Assembly (NCBI GenBank): GCA_964608925.1
Contig: CAZSQD010000039.1
Span: forward strand, 1 to 13,456
Direction of reading: 5' to 3'
DNA from: GCA-2733415 sp964608925
Lineage (GTDB): Bacteria; Bacteroidota; Bacteroidia; Flavobacteriales; Flavobacteriaceae
DNA length: 13,456 nucleotides
Shown here: piece by piece, positions 1-5,672 of the stretch
Layout: the number at the start of each line of letters is the position of its first letter
Position numbering within the stretch: position 1 is the stretch's first letter
The notes under the pieces: generated by a model
The model's database searches: none
The model's input: the letters and a program-made list of their open reading frames with translations, nothing else
What the model was told of the DNA's origin: nothing
Program-made: the position numbers and the translations under genes

Positions 1-573
1 TCTAATAAAACCAAAGGAAAATACTACGACACACATATTGGAGAAAACGAAGAAGGAGATATTGATATATTAGTAGGGGCTTTTATGTTAATACAACGCG
101 ATAAATACTTAGAAGCCAATGGTTTTGATGAAGATTATTTTATGTATGGTGAAGATATTGATTTGTCTTACAAAATAATACAAGCAGGTTATAATAATTA
201 CTATTACGGCGCAACTACTGTAATACATTATAAAGGCGAAAGTACCTTAAAAAATGCGCAGTACGCTTCCCGTTTTTATGGAGCAATGCAAATGTTTTAT
301 CAAAAAAAATTTAGTAAAAATATTTTATTTGATATGCTTGTTTTTATGGGCACAAAAATATTACCGCTCTTGCCTACATCTACAAAAAAAATAAAAAAGA
401 AGGAAACCATTATTTTAGATAATAATAAGTTGCCCTTTCAAGAGATTATTAAAACAATGGAAACCCAACAAAATCACTATAAAATTATACCAAAAGGAAG
501 TAGTTTTAGTATTGGGAGTAACAGTTCAGAAAGTAGGGGGGCGGTGGCTTTGTACGGTCAAAAAAGTGTTTAA
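1..573 (+). CDS. Family 2 glycosyltransferase, C-terminal part (5' end outside window)
   Basis: The frame is open from base 1 to the TAA at 571-573, so the gene begins upstream; the first ATG, at 85, is internal. The visible 190 residues start just before the GT2 acceptor-side segment: a GAFMLIQR stretch, then GGF-like NGFDEDYFMYGEDIDLSYKI. In GT2 rhamnosyltransferase-like enzymes the ED-D residues of this segment contribute the catalytic base region. A hydrophobic stretch follows (ILFDMLVFMGTKILPLLP), then a lysine-rich linker and a C-terminal piece with IIPKGSSFSIGSNSS, a tail I associate with flavobacterial surface-polysaccharide glycosyltransferases. The likely role is transfer of a sugar from a nucleotide-sugar donor during exopolysaccharide or O-antigen synthesis at the inner face of the cytoplasmic membrane. 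Donor and acceptor cannot be read from the sequence. The nucleotide-binding N-terminal half is not visible. Confidence 0.85.
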   Translation, partial: SNKTKGKYYDTHIGENEEGDIDILVGAFMLIQRDKYLEANGFDEDYFMYGEDIDLSYKIIQAGYNNYYYGATTVIHYKGESTLKNAQYASRFYGAMQMFYQKKFSKNILFDMLVFMGTKILPLLPTSTKKIKKKETIILDNNKLPFQEIIKTMETQQNHYKIIPKGSSFSIGSNSSESRGAVALYGQKSV

Positions 574-639
574 TTAGTTACGTGGTTAAGCAAATATGAC
601 TGTTGGTCATTCAAATTCAATAACGGAGGAAATAATGAC

Positions 640-647
640 TACATTTG
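640..647 (+). promoter_or_regulatory. Candidate -7 box for the LRR protein gene
   Basis: TACATTTG fits the Bacteroidota -7 consensus TAnnTTTG and lies about 30 bases before the ATG at 679, which would give a short leader. No TTG at the expected -33 distance was found, so support is only the single box. Confidence 0.3.
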
Positions 648-678
648 CGTCAGTTAAAAAAAATAACTAAAAAAAATT

Positions 679-1779
679 ATGAAAAAAAAAATACTTTTTG
701 TTATCTGTTTTATGATAACATTATCTGGTTTTAGCCAATATACAACTATTCCAAATACTGACTTTGAAAATGCTTTAAGCGCCTATGATGACATCTCTGG
801 TGATAATCAGGTGCCAACTGCTAATATTAATGGTATAACAACACTAGTTATAACGAACCCTAGTCCTGCTAGTTATCCTACTGCTAATACATTTTTAAGT
901 GATTTAACAGGTATTCAAGATTTTACTGCCTTGACTAGCTTGACTTGTAACGATGCTAGTTTAGGCGCTTTAGATTTGTCAACTAATCCAAACTTGACTT
1001 ATTTTGAGGCTAGACGTAGTGGATTAACAAGTTTAGATGTAACCAGTAATATAGCCTTGGATAAATTGTGGGTTTCAGGTAATAATTTATCAGTTATAAA
1101 CGTAAGCCAAAATGTGAACTTGACATGGTTGTGGGTTCATTTTAATGACTTAACTACTTTAGATGTGTCCAGTAATTCAGCTTTACTTCATTTGGTTTGT
1201 GGGAATAATAACCTAACAACTTTAGATGTAAGTAATAATCTAGCTTTGTTTGGATTGTATAGTGTTAATAGTGGCTTAACAAGTATGGATGTGTCTGTAA
1301 ATATAGCCTTGACTAGATTGGAGTTAAACCAGAATGATTTAACAAGTTTAGATGTTAGAAATGGTAATACTACAAATTTCACTCATTTTAGTACGACTAC
1401 TACCCCAAACTTAACATGTATTTTAGTAGATGATGTTGCTGCTTGGAATGCTGCTGCTTGGGTATCTAAAGATGCTGCATCTACATTTGTGAATGATGAT
1501 GCAGCGTGTACTGTGTTAAGTATTCAACAGAACACTTTTGGTTCGTTATTTAGCGTTTATCCAAACCCAAGTAATGGCATTTCTACAATTAAATTTGGAG
1601 ATACTTATGCGGAGGTTGCTTTGCAAATAGTAGATGTTTTAGGAAAGGTAATTAGTATGTTGCACTATAATGATACAGATATGGCAATATTAGATATTGA
1701 AAAATACACATCGGGTGTGTACTTTATAAAAGTACAATCAGGAAAAAAATCTGCAACAATAAAGTTAATCGTAAATTAA
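679..1779 (+). CDS. Secreted leucine-rich-repeat protein with T9SS type A sorting domain
   Basis: A 366-residue protein. Residues 1-20 are a clear signal peptide (KKK, then a hydrophobic core ending GFSQ), so it is exported by Sec. Residues about 80-240 hold roughly seven leucine-rich repeats of about 21 residues with the pattern LxxLDVSxNxALxxLxxxxN. Residues from about 285 form a T9SS type A C-terminal sorting domain: the YPNP motif at 294-297, a central LQIVDVLGKVI strand, GVYFIKV, and a C-terminal KLIVN. In this family the tail directs passage across the outer membrane through PorU/PorV, usually with cleavage and attachment to the cell surface. The repeats suggest binding to a protein or glycan, but no ligand can be inferred. 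It follows the glycosyltransferase by 105 bases and probably has its own promoter. A strong terminator lies about 90 bases after the stop. Confidence 0.88.
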   Translation: MKKKILFVICFMITLSGFSQYTTIPNTDFENALSAYDDISGDNQVPTANINGITTLVITNPSPASYPTANTFLSDLTGIQDFTALTSLTCNDASLGALDLSTNPNLTYFEARRSGLTSLDVTSNIALDKLWVSGNNLSVINVSQNVNLTWLWVHFNDLTTLDVSSNSALLHLVCGNNNLTTLDVSNNLALFGLYSVNSGLTSMDVSVNIALTRLELNQNDLTSLDVRNGNTTNFTHFSTTTTPNLTCILVDDVAAWNAAAWVSKDAASTFVNDDAACTVLSIQQNTFGSLFSVYPNPSNGISTIKFGDTYAEVALQIVDVLGKVISMLHYNDTDMAILDIEKYTSGVYFIKVQSGKKSATIKLIVN

Positions 1780-1866
1780 AGGTTTTTTTTAGGAAAAATC
1801 ATTTAAAAGTATATTTTTAAGGGTGAAGGTGCTCGTAAATCTAGATACGGGTAGCTCTGCATAATT

Positions 1867-1915
1867 AAAAAAGGAATTCTATTATTTCATAAAGAAATAA
1901 TAGAATTCCTTTTTT
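1867..1915. terminator. Perfect 22-bp hairpin terminator, probably bidirectional
   Basis: Arms 1867-1888 and 1894-1915 are perfectly complementary over 22 bases, with the five-base loop ATAAA. The left arm begins with six A and the right arm ends with six T, so the hairpin offers a U-tract for transcripts from either side. It contains GGAATTC at the stem base. It should end the LRR-protein transcript, whose stop codon is at 1777-1779. Confidence 0.85.
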
Positions 1916-1960
1916 GTAGCTGATTGTCACTTACATAAATTACAATATGATGTATTATAT

Positions 1961-1987
1961 TTAAAAATATCGACACTATATTTTTAA
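1961..1987. repeat. AT-only inverted repeat, 10-bp arms
   Basis: TTAAAAATAT (1961-1970) and ATATTTTTAA (1978-1987) are exact reverse complements around the 7-base spacer CGACACT. It lies upstream of the promoter box of the flavoprotein gene and could be a protein binding site. Arms of A/T alone arise easily by chance in DNA this AT-rich. Confidence 0.4.
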
Positions 1988-2076
1988 TAGCAGAGCGATA
2001 GATTAATGAAATTATATATTTGAGCGATAGGAATGCTTTTCGTTTATTTTTTCTATGCATGCATAATAAAATTCTG

Positions 2077-2084
2077 TATCTTTG
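2077..2084 (+). promoter_or_regulatory. Candidate -7 box for the nitronate monooxygenase gene
   Basis: TATCTTTG matches the Bacteroidota -7 consensus TAnnTTTG. No good TTG was seen at the expected -33 position. Transcription from here would start near 2090 and give a leader of about 90 bases. Confidence 0.45.
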
Positions 2085-2090
2085 AATCTT

Positions 2091-2160
2091 GGAGCAATAG
2101 TTTGTTCTGATAATTATTAGGGAATTAACCTTCCGATACTTCGGAATAGGCTATTGCCCC
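2091..2160 (+). promoter_or_regulatory. Possible folded 5' leader
   Basis: GGAGCAATAG (2091-2100) can pair with CTATTGCCCC (2151-2160) with one mismatch. Inside, TTCCGA (2131-2136) pairs with TCGGAA (2141-2146) around the loop TACT. Two more C-G pairs (CC 2129-2130, GG 2149-2150) extend the inner hairpin across a two-base bulge, and the inner and outer stems abut at 2150/2151. The element sits between the candidate promoter box and the ATG at 2182. It resembles no riboswitch family that I recognise. It may be a regulatory leader or part of a dispersed repeat, because its 3' arm recurs after the gene. Confidence 0.35.
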
Positions 2161-2162
2161 GC
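2149..2162. repeat. 14-base direct repeat, copy 1
   Basis: GGCTATTGCCCCGC occurs here, just before the flavoprotein gene, and again at 3171-3184, just after it. It is strikingly GC-rich against the AT-rich background, so chance recurrence is unlikely. Confidence 0.75.
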
Positions 2163-2181
2163 GATTAAAAATAAATACACT

Positions 2182-3129
2182 ATGCAAAAACCTACTTTAC
2201 AAGAAGTTTTAAATATTGAGCACCCTATAATAATGGCACCTATGTTTTTAGTGTCTAATGTAGCCATGACTATTTCTGGTATGCAAAATGGAGTAGCGGC
2301 TTGTATACCCGCATTAAACTATAGAAATTTAGAGGCGTTACGTGCCGCTTGCCAAGAGTTAAAAGCAGCAAAAACAAGTAATGGAGCGTTTGGTTTTAAT
2401 TTAATAGTAAGCAAGTCAAATCCTAAATTTGAAGGGCAATTAAAAGTAATTTGTGAAGAAGGAGCTGATTTTATTATCACTTCTCTTGGAAGTCCGGAAA
2501 CCACTATAAAAGCAGCCCATAAAGTAGGAATTAAAGTTTTTTGCGATGTAGTAAATTTAAAACATGCGCAAAAAGTAGTCAGCTTAAATGCTGATGCCTT
2601 AATTGCGGTAAACAACGAAGCTGGTGGACATAGAGGAAACCTGTCTCCAGAAAAATTAATACGAGAACTAAATGAAAACACTACTTTACCTGTAATTTCG
2701 GCAGGAGGTGTTGCTACAAAAGTAAATGTAGAGGAGATGCTAGCGTATGGAGCAATAGGTGTATCGGTAGGGAGTCCGTTTATTGCAAGTATAGAATCAG
2801 AAGTTTCAGAAGCTTACAAACAAGCATGTGTGGATTATAATGCAGCAGATATTGTAATGACTGAAAAAATATCTGGAACACCTTGTACAGTAATTAATAC
2901 GCCGTATGTACAAAAAATAGGGACAAAACAATCGTGGATAGAAACGGTACTCAATAAAAATAAATCGTTAAAAAAATGGGTGAAAATGATTCGTTTTTCA
3001 ATAGGCATGAATGCGGTAACTAAAGCTGCAAATAGTGCAACTTATAAAACGGTTTGGGTTGCAGGACCCAGTATTTCTGAAACAACAGCTATTTTACCTG
3101 TTGCTAAAATTATTGATAAGTTGGTGTAA
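2182..3129 (+). CDS. Nitronate monooxygenase family FMN flavoprotein (NPD/2-nitropropane dioxygenase type)
   Basis: A 315-residue TIM-barrel flavoprotein, the usual length for this family. It starts with IEHPIIMAPMF (about 13-23), the first barrel strand that contacts FMN in nitronate monooxygenases and FabK-like enzymes. The family signature NEAGGHRG is at about 145-152, with His150 in the place of the catalytic histidine of class I nitronate monooxygenases. The phosphate-binding loops follow: PVISAGGVAT and GAIGVSVGSPFIAS. Family members oxidise alkyl nitronates with FMN and O2, while related proteins are enoyl-ACP reductases (FabK). The AGGH motif favours the nitronate side. The true substrate in flavobacteria is unknown to me; detoxification of propionate-3-nitronate is the usual suggestion. 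The gene is monocistronic, has a possibly structured leader, and converges on the FtsE-type gene with 58 bases between stops. Confidence 0.85.
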   Translation: MQKPTLQEVLNIEHPIIMAPMFLVSNVAMTISGMQNGVAACIPALNYRNLEALRAACQELKAAKTSNGAFGFNLIVSKSNPKFEGQLKVICEEGADFIITSLGSPETTIKAAHKVGIKVFCDVVNLKHAQKVVSLNADALIAVNNEAGGHRGNLSPEKLIRELNENTTLPVISAGGVATKVNVEEMLAYGAIGVSVGSPFIASIESEVSEAYKQACVDYNAADIVMTEKISGTPCTVINTPYVQKIGTKQSWIETVLNKNKSLKKWVKMIRFSIGMNAVTKAANSATYKTVWVAGPSISETTAILPVAKIIDKLV

Positions 3130-3170
3130 ATAAAATATGTTGATAGGGTGCCGTATGTTATTTAAATATT

Positions 3171-3184
3171 GGCTATTGCCCCGC
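3171..3184. repeat. 14-base direct repeat, copy 2
   Basis: Exact copy of GGCTATTGCCCCGC from 2149-2162, placed in the short convergent gap between the flavoprotein gene and the FtsE-type gene. Flanking bases are only partly similar (AATATT before and AAT after, against AATA and GAT). Confidence 0.75.
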
Positions 3185-3187
3185 AAT

Positions 3188-3871
3188 CTAACTCTTTTTC
3201 AAAACCACTTCAAATAACTTTTGATCTTCTAATTTTAACGTTCTTGATGGATAACGCATAATCATAGAATAATCATGAGTAGCCATTAAAATGGTATTGC
3301 CTTGTGCATTAATTTCACGTAAAACTTCCATAATTTCCATACTGGTTTGTGGATCTAAATTACCAGTAGGTTCATCCGCTAAAATAAGTTCTGGATTATT
3401 TAAAAGAGCTCTTGCAATAGCAATACGTTGTTGCTCACCACCAGATATTTGATGTGGATATTTAAACCCTTTAGTTTGCATACTTACCTTAGTTAGCACG
3501 TCTTCAATTTTTGCTTTACGTTCATTTTTATCTTTCCAACCCGTAGCTTTTAATACAAATTCTAAATTATCAAAAACGGTACGGTCACTTAATAATTTAA
3601 AGTCTTGAAAAACAACTCCTAATTTTCGCCTTAAAAACGGAATTTCCTTTTCTTTTAAATTATTTAAATCATAATCAACAATGCTTCCTTCGCCTTTTTG
3701 AAGTGGTAAATCGGCATACAAAGTTTTCATAAAACTACTTTTCCCAGCACCTGTTTTACCTATTAAATATACAAATTCACCTTTATTTATGGTTAAATTG
3801 ATATTTGATAATACTAAATTTTCTTTCTGAAAAATAGCAGCTTCTTTTAAGGTTAAAATAGTTTCGGACAT
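3188..3871 (-). CDS. ftsE: Cell-division ABC transporter ATP-binding protein, FtsE type
   Basis: A 227-residue stand-alone ABC ATPase. Visible motifs: Walker A GKTGAGKSS (38-46), Q-loop VVFQDFKLL (Gln89), signature SGGEQQR (143-149), Walker B LILADEP (Asp166, Glu167), D-loop GNLDP, and H-loop MATHD (His199). Overall length and the DRTVFDNLEFVLKATG segment fit FtsE better than LolD or MacB ATPases. FtsE partners with the membrane protein FtsX at the divisome, where ATP hydrolysis drives FtsX to activate peptidoglycan hydrolases. No ftsX lies in the window; in many Bacteroidota the two genes are apart, as I recall. The start ATG is at 3871, 68 bases after the stop of the nuclease-like gene on the same strand, so the two may be cotranscribed. 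A LolD-like or other small ABC role cannot be wholly excluded. Confidence 0.82.
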   Translation of the reverse strand: MSETILTLKEAAIFQKENLVLSNINLTINKGEFVYLIGKTGAGKSSFMKTLYADLPLQKGEGSIVDYDLNNLKEKEIPFLRRKLGVVFQDFKLLSDRTVFDNLEFVLKATGWKDKNERKAKIEDVLTKVSMQTKGFKYPHQISGGEQQRIAIARALLNNPELILADEPTGNLDPQTSMEIMEVLREINAQGNTILMATHDYSMIMRYPSRTLKLEDQKLFEVVLKKS

Positions 3872-3939
3872 TGTTTATTTATGATTTAAGGTAAAAGTAA
3901 CAACTTAAAATGGAAAAACATATAAGTGTAATAAATTTA

Positions 3940-4383
3940 TTATTTGTAAGCAGGTATTTCTTGTAAAAAATGATAGCAATTTTGTTTAAAATCCATTGTA
4001 CAATAATAATGATTTAAACCATTGGTAACCATTAAATAATTGGCTTTTAGCTGTAAATTGTATTGTGCAATTTGATCAAAAGTTTTTTGGGTTATCCTAA
4101 TTTTAGGAGCTTTACACTCAATTAAAACATGAATACTACCATCACTATTAAAAACTACAATATCATATCGTTTTTTTAAACCATTAATTTTTATTTCTTT
4201 TTCAACGTTAATTAAACTCTTGGGATATTGCTTTTCTTCCATTAAAAAACGCACACAATGTTGACGTACCCATTCTTCAGGAGTGAGTACAATAAATTTT
4301 TTACGGATTTCATCAAAAATACTGACGATATTTTCGCTATTTTTGAATCGGAATTGATACGGATGAAAATTTAATTTTTGCAC
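3940..4383 (-). CDS. HsdR N-terminal family PD-(D/E)xK nuclease-like protein, GTG start
   Basis: A 147-residue protein that resembles only the nuclease fold of type I restriction R subunits (HSDR_N_2 family), with no helicase part. Core residues of the PD-(D/E)xK fold are visible: Asp74 in RYDIVVF, Glu89-Cys90-Lys91 in LIECKAP, and a QxxxY motif (Gln104 to Tyr108) typical of the RecB-like branch. The N-terminal LTPEEWVRQH segment is characteristic of the small Bacteroidota version, as I recall it. The start codon is GTG at 4381-4383: the frame has no ATG further upstream before a stop, and the MQKLNF start looks native. It is divergent from holA with 46 bases between starts, and codirectional with the FtsE-type gene. 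All catalytic residues seem present, so nuclease activity is plausible, but the biological role is unknown. No methylase or specificity subunit is nearby, so this is not a restriction system. Confidence 0.8.
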   Translation of the reverse strand: MQKLNFHPYQFRFKNSENIVSIFDEIRKKFIVLTPEEWVRQHCVRFLMEEKQYPKSLINVEKEIKINGLKKRYDIVVFNSDGSIHVLIECKAPKIRITQKTFDQIAQYNLQLKANYLMVTNGLNHYYCTMDFKQNCYHFLQEIPAYK

Positions 4384-4429
4384 AGGGTAAAAATATACAT
4401 TTATTTCGGTTTTTAAAGCAATTTTTCAA

Positions 4430-5434
4430 ATGGATAAAGTACGTGAAATAGTTTCGGATATTAAAAATGGTAAAGCCAAACCTATTTATTTTTTAATGGG
4501 TGAAGAACCTTATTATATTGACGCCATTTCATCTTACATTGAAAAAAATGTACTTTCGGAAGAAGAAAAAGGTTTTAATCAAATGATTTTATACGGTAGA
4601 GATGTTAGTATAGCAGATGTTGTTGATACTGCAAAACGCTACCCTATGATGGCGGAAAAACAAGTGGTTATTGTAAAGGAAGCACAAGATTTAAGTAGAA
4701 CCATAGACCAGTTGGAAAACTATGCTACCAACCCACAACCCACTACAATTTTAGTAATTTGTTATAAATATAAAAAATTAGATAAGCGTAAAAAAATATA
4801 TAAAGCCATTGCTAAAGCAGGGGTTATTTTTGAAAGTAAACGTTTGTATGATAATCAAGTGCCAGATTGGATACGTAAAGTTTTAGCAGGTAAAAAATAT
4901 ACCATTTCGCCAAAAGCAGCACAAATGTTAGTGGAGTTTTTAGGTACGGATTTGGGTAAAATTAATAACGAATTAGAAAAATTAAAGCTCGTAATACCAC
5001 AAGGTACGGAAATTACCGCAACCCATATTGAAGAAAACATTGGGATTAGTAAAGATTATAATAATTTTGAATTGCGTAGTGCAATAGGGGAGCGTAATGT
5101 GTTAAAAGTAAATAGTATTATTAATTATTTTGCACAAAACCCTAAAGATAATCCAACGGTTGTAACCATTTCATTAGTGTATAGTTTTTTTGCGCAACTG
5201 TTAAAATATCATGCTGCAACAGATAAAAGTAAGTTTGCTGTAGCAAAAATATTAGGCGTAAATCCGTTTTTTGTAAAAGATTATCAAGTGGCAGCAAGAA
5301 ACTATCCTATGAAAAAAGTAAGTCAGGTGATATCCTTATTACGTGACGCCGATTTAAAAAGTAAAGGAGTAGGAGCAATCAATTTACCACAAGGAGATTT
5401 GTTAAAAGAATTACTTTTTAAAATTTTACATTAA
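4430..5434 (+). CDS. holA: DNA polymerase III subunit delta
   Basis: A 334-residue protein, close to the usual length of about 340. The N-terminal AAA+-like domain starts with the family hallmark IKNGKAKPIYFLMGEEPYYIDAI (about 11-33, Walker A region degenerate as in all delta subunits). The segment RYPMMAEKQVVIVKEAQDL (about 69-87) matches the delta clamp-contact region. The lid segment LVEFLGTDLGKINNELEKL (about 167-185) and the C-terminal collar domain with DNFELRSAIGERN-like sequence and LLKELLFKIL follow. Delta opens the beta sliding clamp inside the clamp loader, so this is a core replication protein. It has an ATG start and is divergent from the nuclease-like gene. An inverted repeat lies about 35 bases after the stop, and no operon partner follows within 238 bases. 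Confidence 0.93.
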   Translation: MDKVREIVSDIKNGKAKPIYFLMGEEPYYIDAISSYIEKNVLSEEEKGFNQMILYGRDVSIADVVDTAKRYPMMAEKQVVIVKEAQDLSRTIDQLENYATNPQPTTILVICYKYKKLDKRKKIYKAIAKAGVIFESKRLYDNQVPDWIRKVLAGKKYTISPKAAQMLVEFLGTDLGKINNELEKLKLVIPQGTEITATHIEENIGISKDYNNFELRSAIGERNVLKVNSIINYFAQNPKDNPTVVTISLVYSFFAQLLKYHAATDKSKFAVAKILGVNPFFVKDYQVAARNYPMKKVSQVISLLRDADLKSKGVGAINLPQGDLLKELLFKILH

Positions 5435-5469
5435 TTGCAGGGGTGATAACCTATTATTGAGGTAAAGTG

Positions 5470-5489
5470 AAATTAAGAACTCTTAATTT
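5470..5489. repeat. Inverted repeat after holA (weak hairpin or operator)
   Basis: AAATTAAGA and TCTTAATTT are exact 9-base reverse complements separated by only AC. The stem has a single G-C pair per arm and no U-tract, so it is a poor terminator. The near-symmetric layout fits a dimeric regulator site as well. Confidence 0.35.
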
Positions 5490-5525
5490 ATGGACTCAAG
5501 TGATATTGTTATTATCTTTTCTGTG

Positions 5526-5554
5526 TAGCTTTGTGCTTACTCAGTGTATCTTTG
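5526..5554 (+). promoter_or_regulatory. Two tandem TAnnTTTG boxes
   Basis: TAGCTTTG (5526-5533) and TATCTTTG (5547-5554) both match the -7 consensus; a TTG at 5506-5508 lies 17 bases before the first. The CTTTGTG wording is also a common intergenic pattern in flavobacterial genomes, as I recall, so these may be repeat sequence rather than active promoters. The box nearer the helicase gene is better placed. Confidence 0.25.
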
Positions 5555-5623
5555 TGAAATAAATATTTTTAACAATTCCTTTTTATATCTTTAAATCTCA
5601 TTAAAAAATCTCATCAAAAATTC

Positions 5624-5653
5624 TTGTAAAACCCTAAAAAGGACGTATTTTTG
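5624..5653 (+). promoter_or_regulatory. Promoter of the helicase/TruA-like operon
   Basis: TTG at 5624-5626 and TATTTTTG at 5646-5653 are separated by 19 bases, matching the Bacteroidota pattern TTG-N19-TAnnTTTG. Transcription would start near 5660, leaving a leader of only about a dozen bases. This is the best promoter in the window. Confidence 0.65.
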
Positions 5654-5672
5654 CCCCTACTAAAAAAATGCC

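Larger units (their letters stand above)
1780..2181. other. 402-base intergenic region with several structured elements, no gene seen
   Basis: No convincing open reading frame, tRNA or known RNA family was recognised on either strand. In order the region holds: a perfect long hairpin terminator (1867-1915); an AT-only 10-bp inverted repeat (1961-1987); two copies of the word GAGCGATAG (1993-2001 and 2022-2030) and a near copy GAGCAATAG (2092-2100); a -7 promoter box (2077-2084); and a potentially folded leader (2091-2160) just before the flavoprotein gene. Confidence 0.7.

Noticed and set aside
635..670. Eleven-codon reading frame after a GGAGG sequence
   Set aside because: It overlaps the -7 box TACATTTG at 640-647, Shine-Dalgarno use is rare in this phylum, and the peptide has no recognisable feature.
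1780..1866. Possible small RNA after the LRR gene
   Set aside because: No promoter box or stable fold was found apart from the terminator that follows; it is simplest as 3' UTR.
2319..2681. Minus-strand 120-codon open frame inside the flavoprotein gene
   Set aside because: It lies wholly within a well-supported gene on the other strand and its translation resembles no protein family.
3940..5434. Restriction-modification system
   Set aside because: Only an HsdR N-terminal-like domain is present; no methylase, specificity subunit or translocase, and the neighbour is a replication gene.
5593..5618. Tandem 13-base near repeat AAATCTCAT(T/C)AAA
   Set aside because: Only two imperfect units in A-rich DNA; no sign of a functional array.
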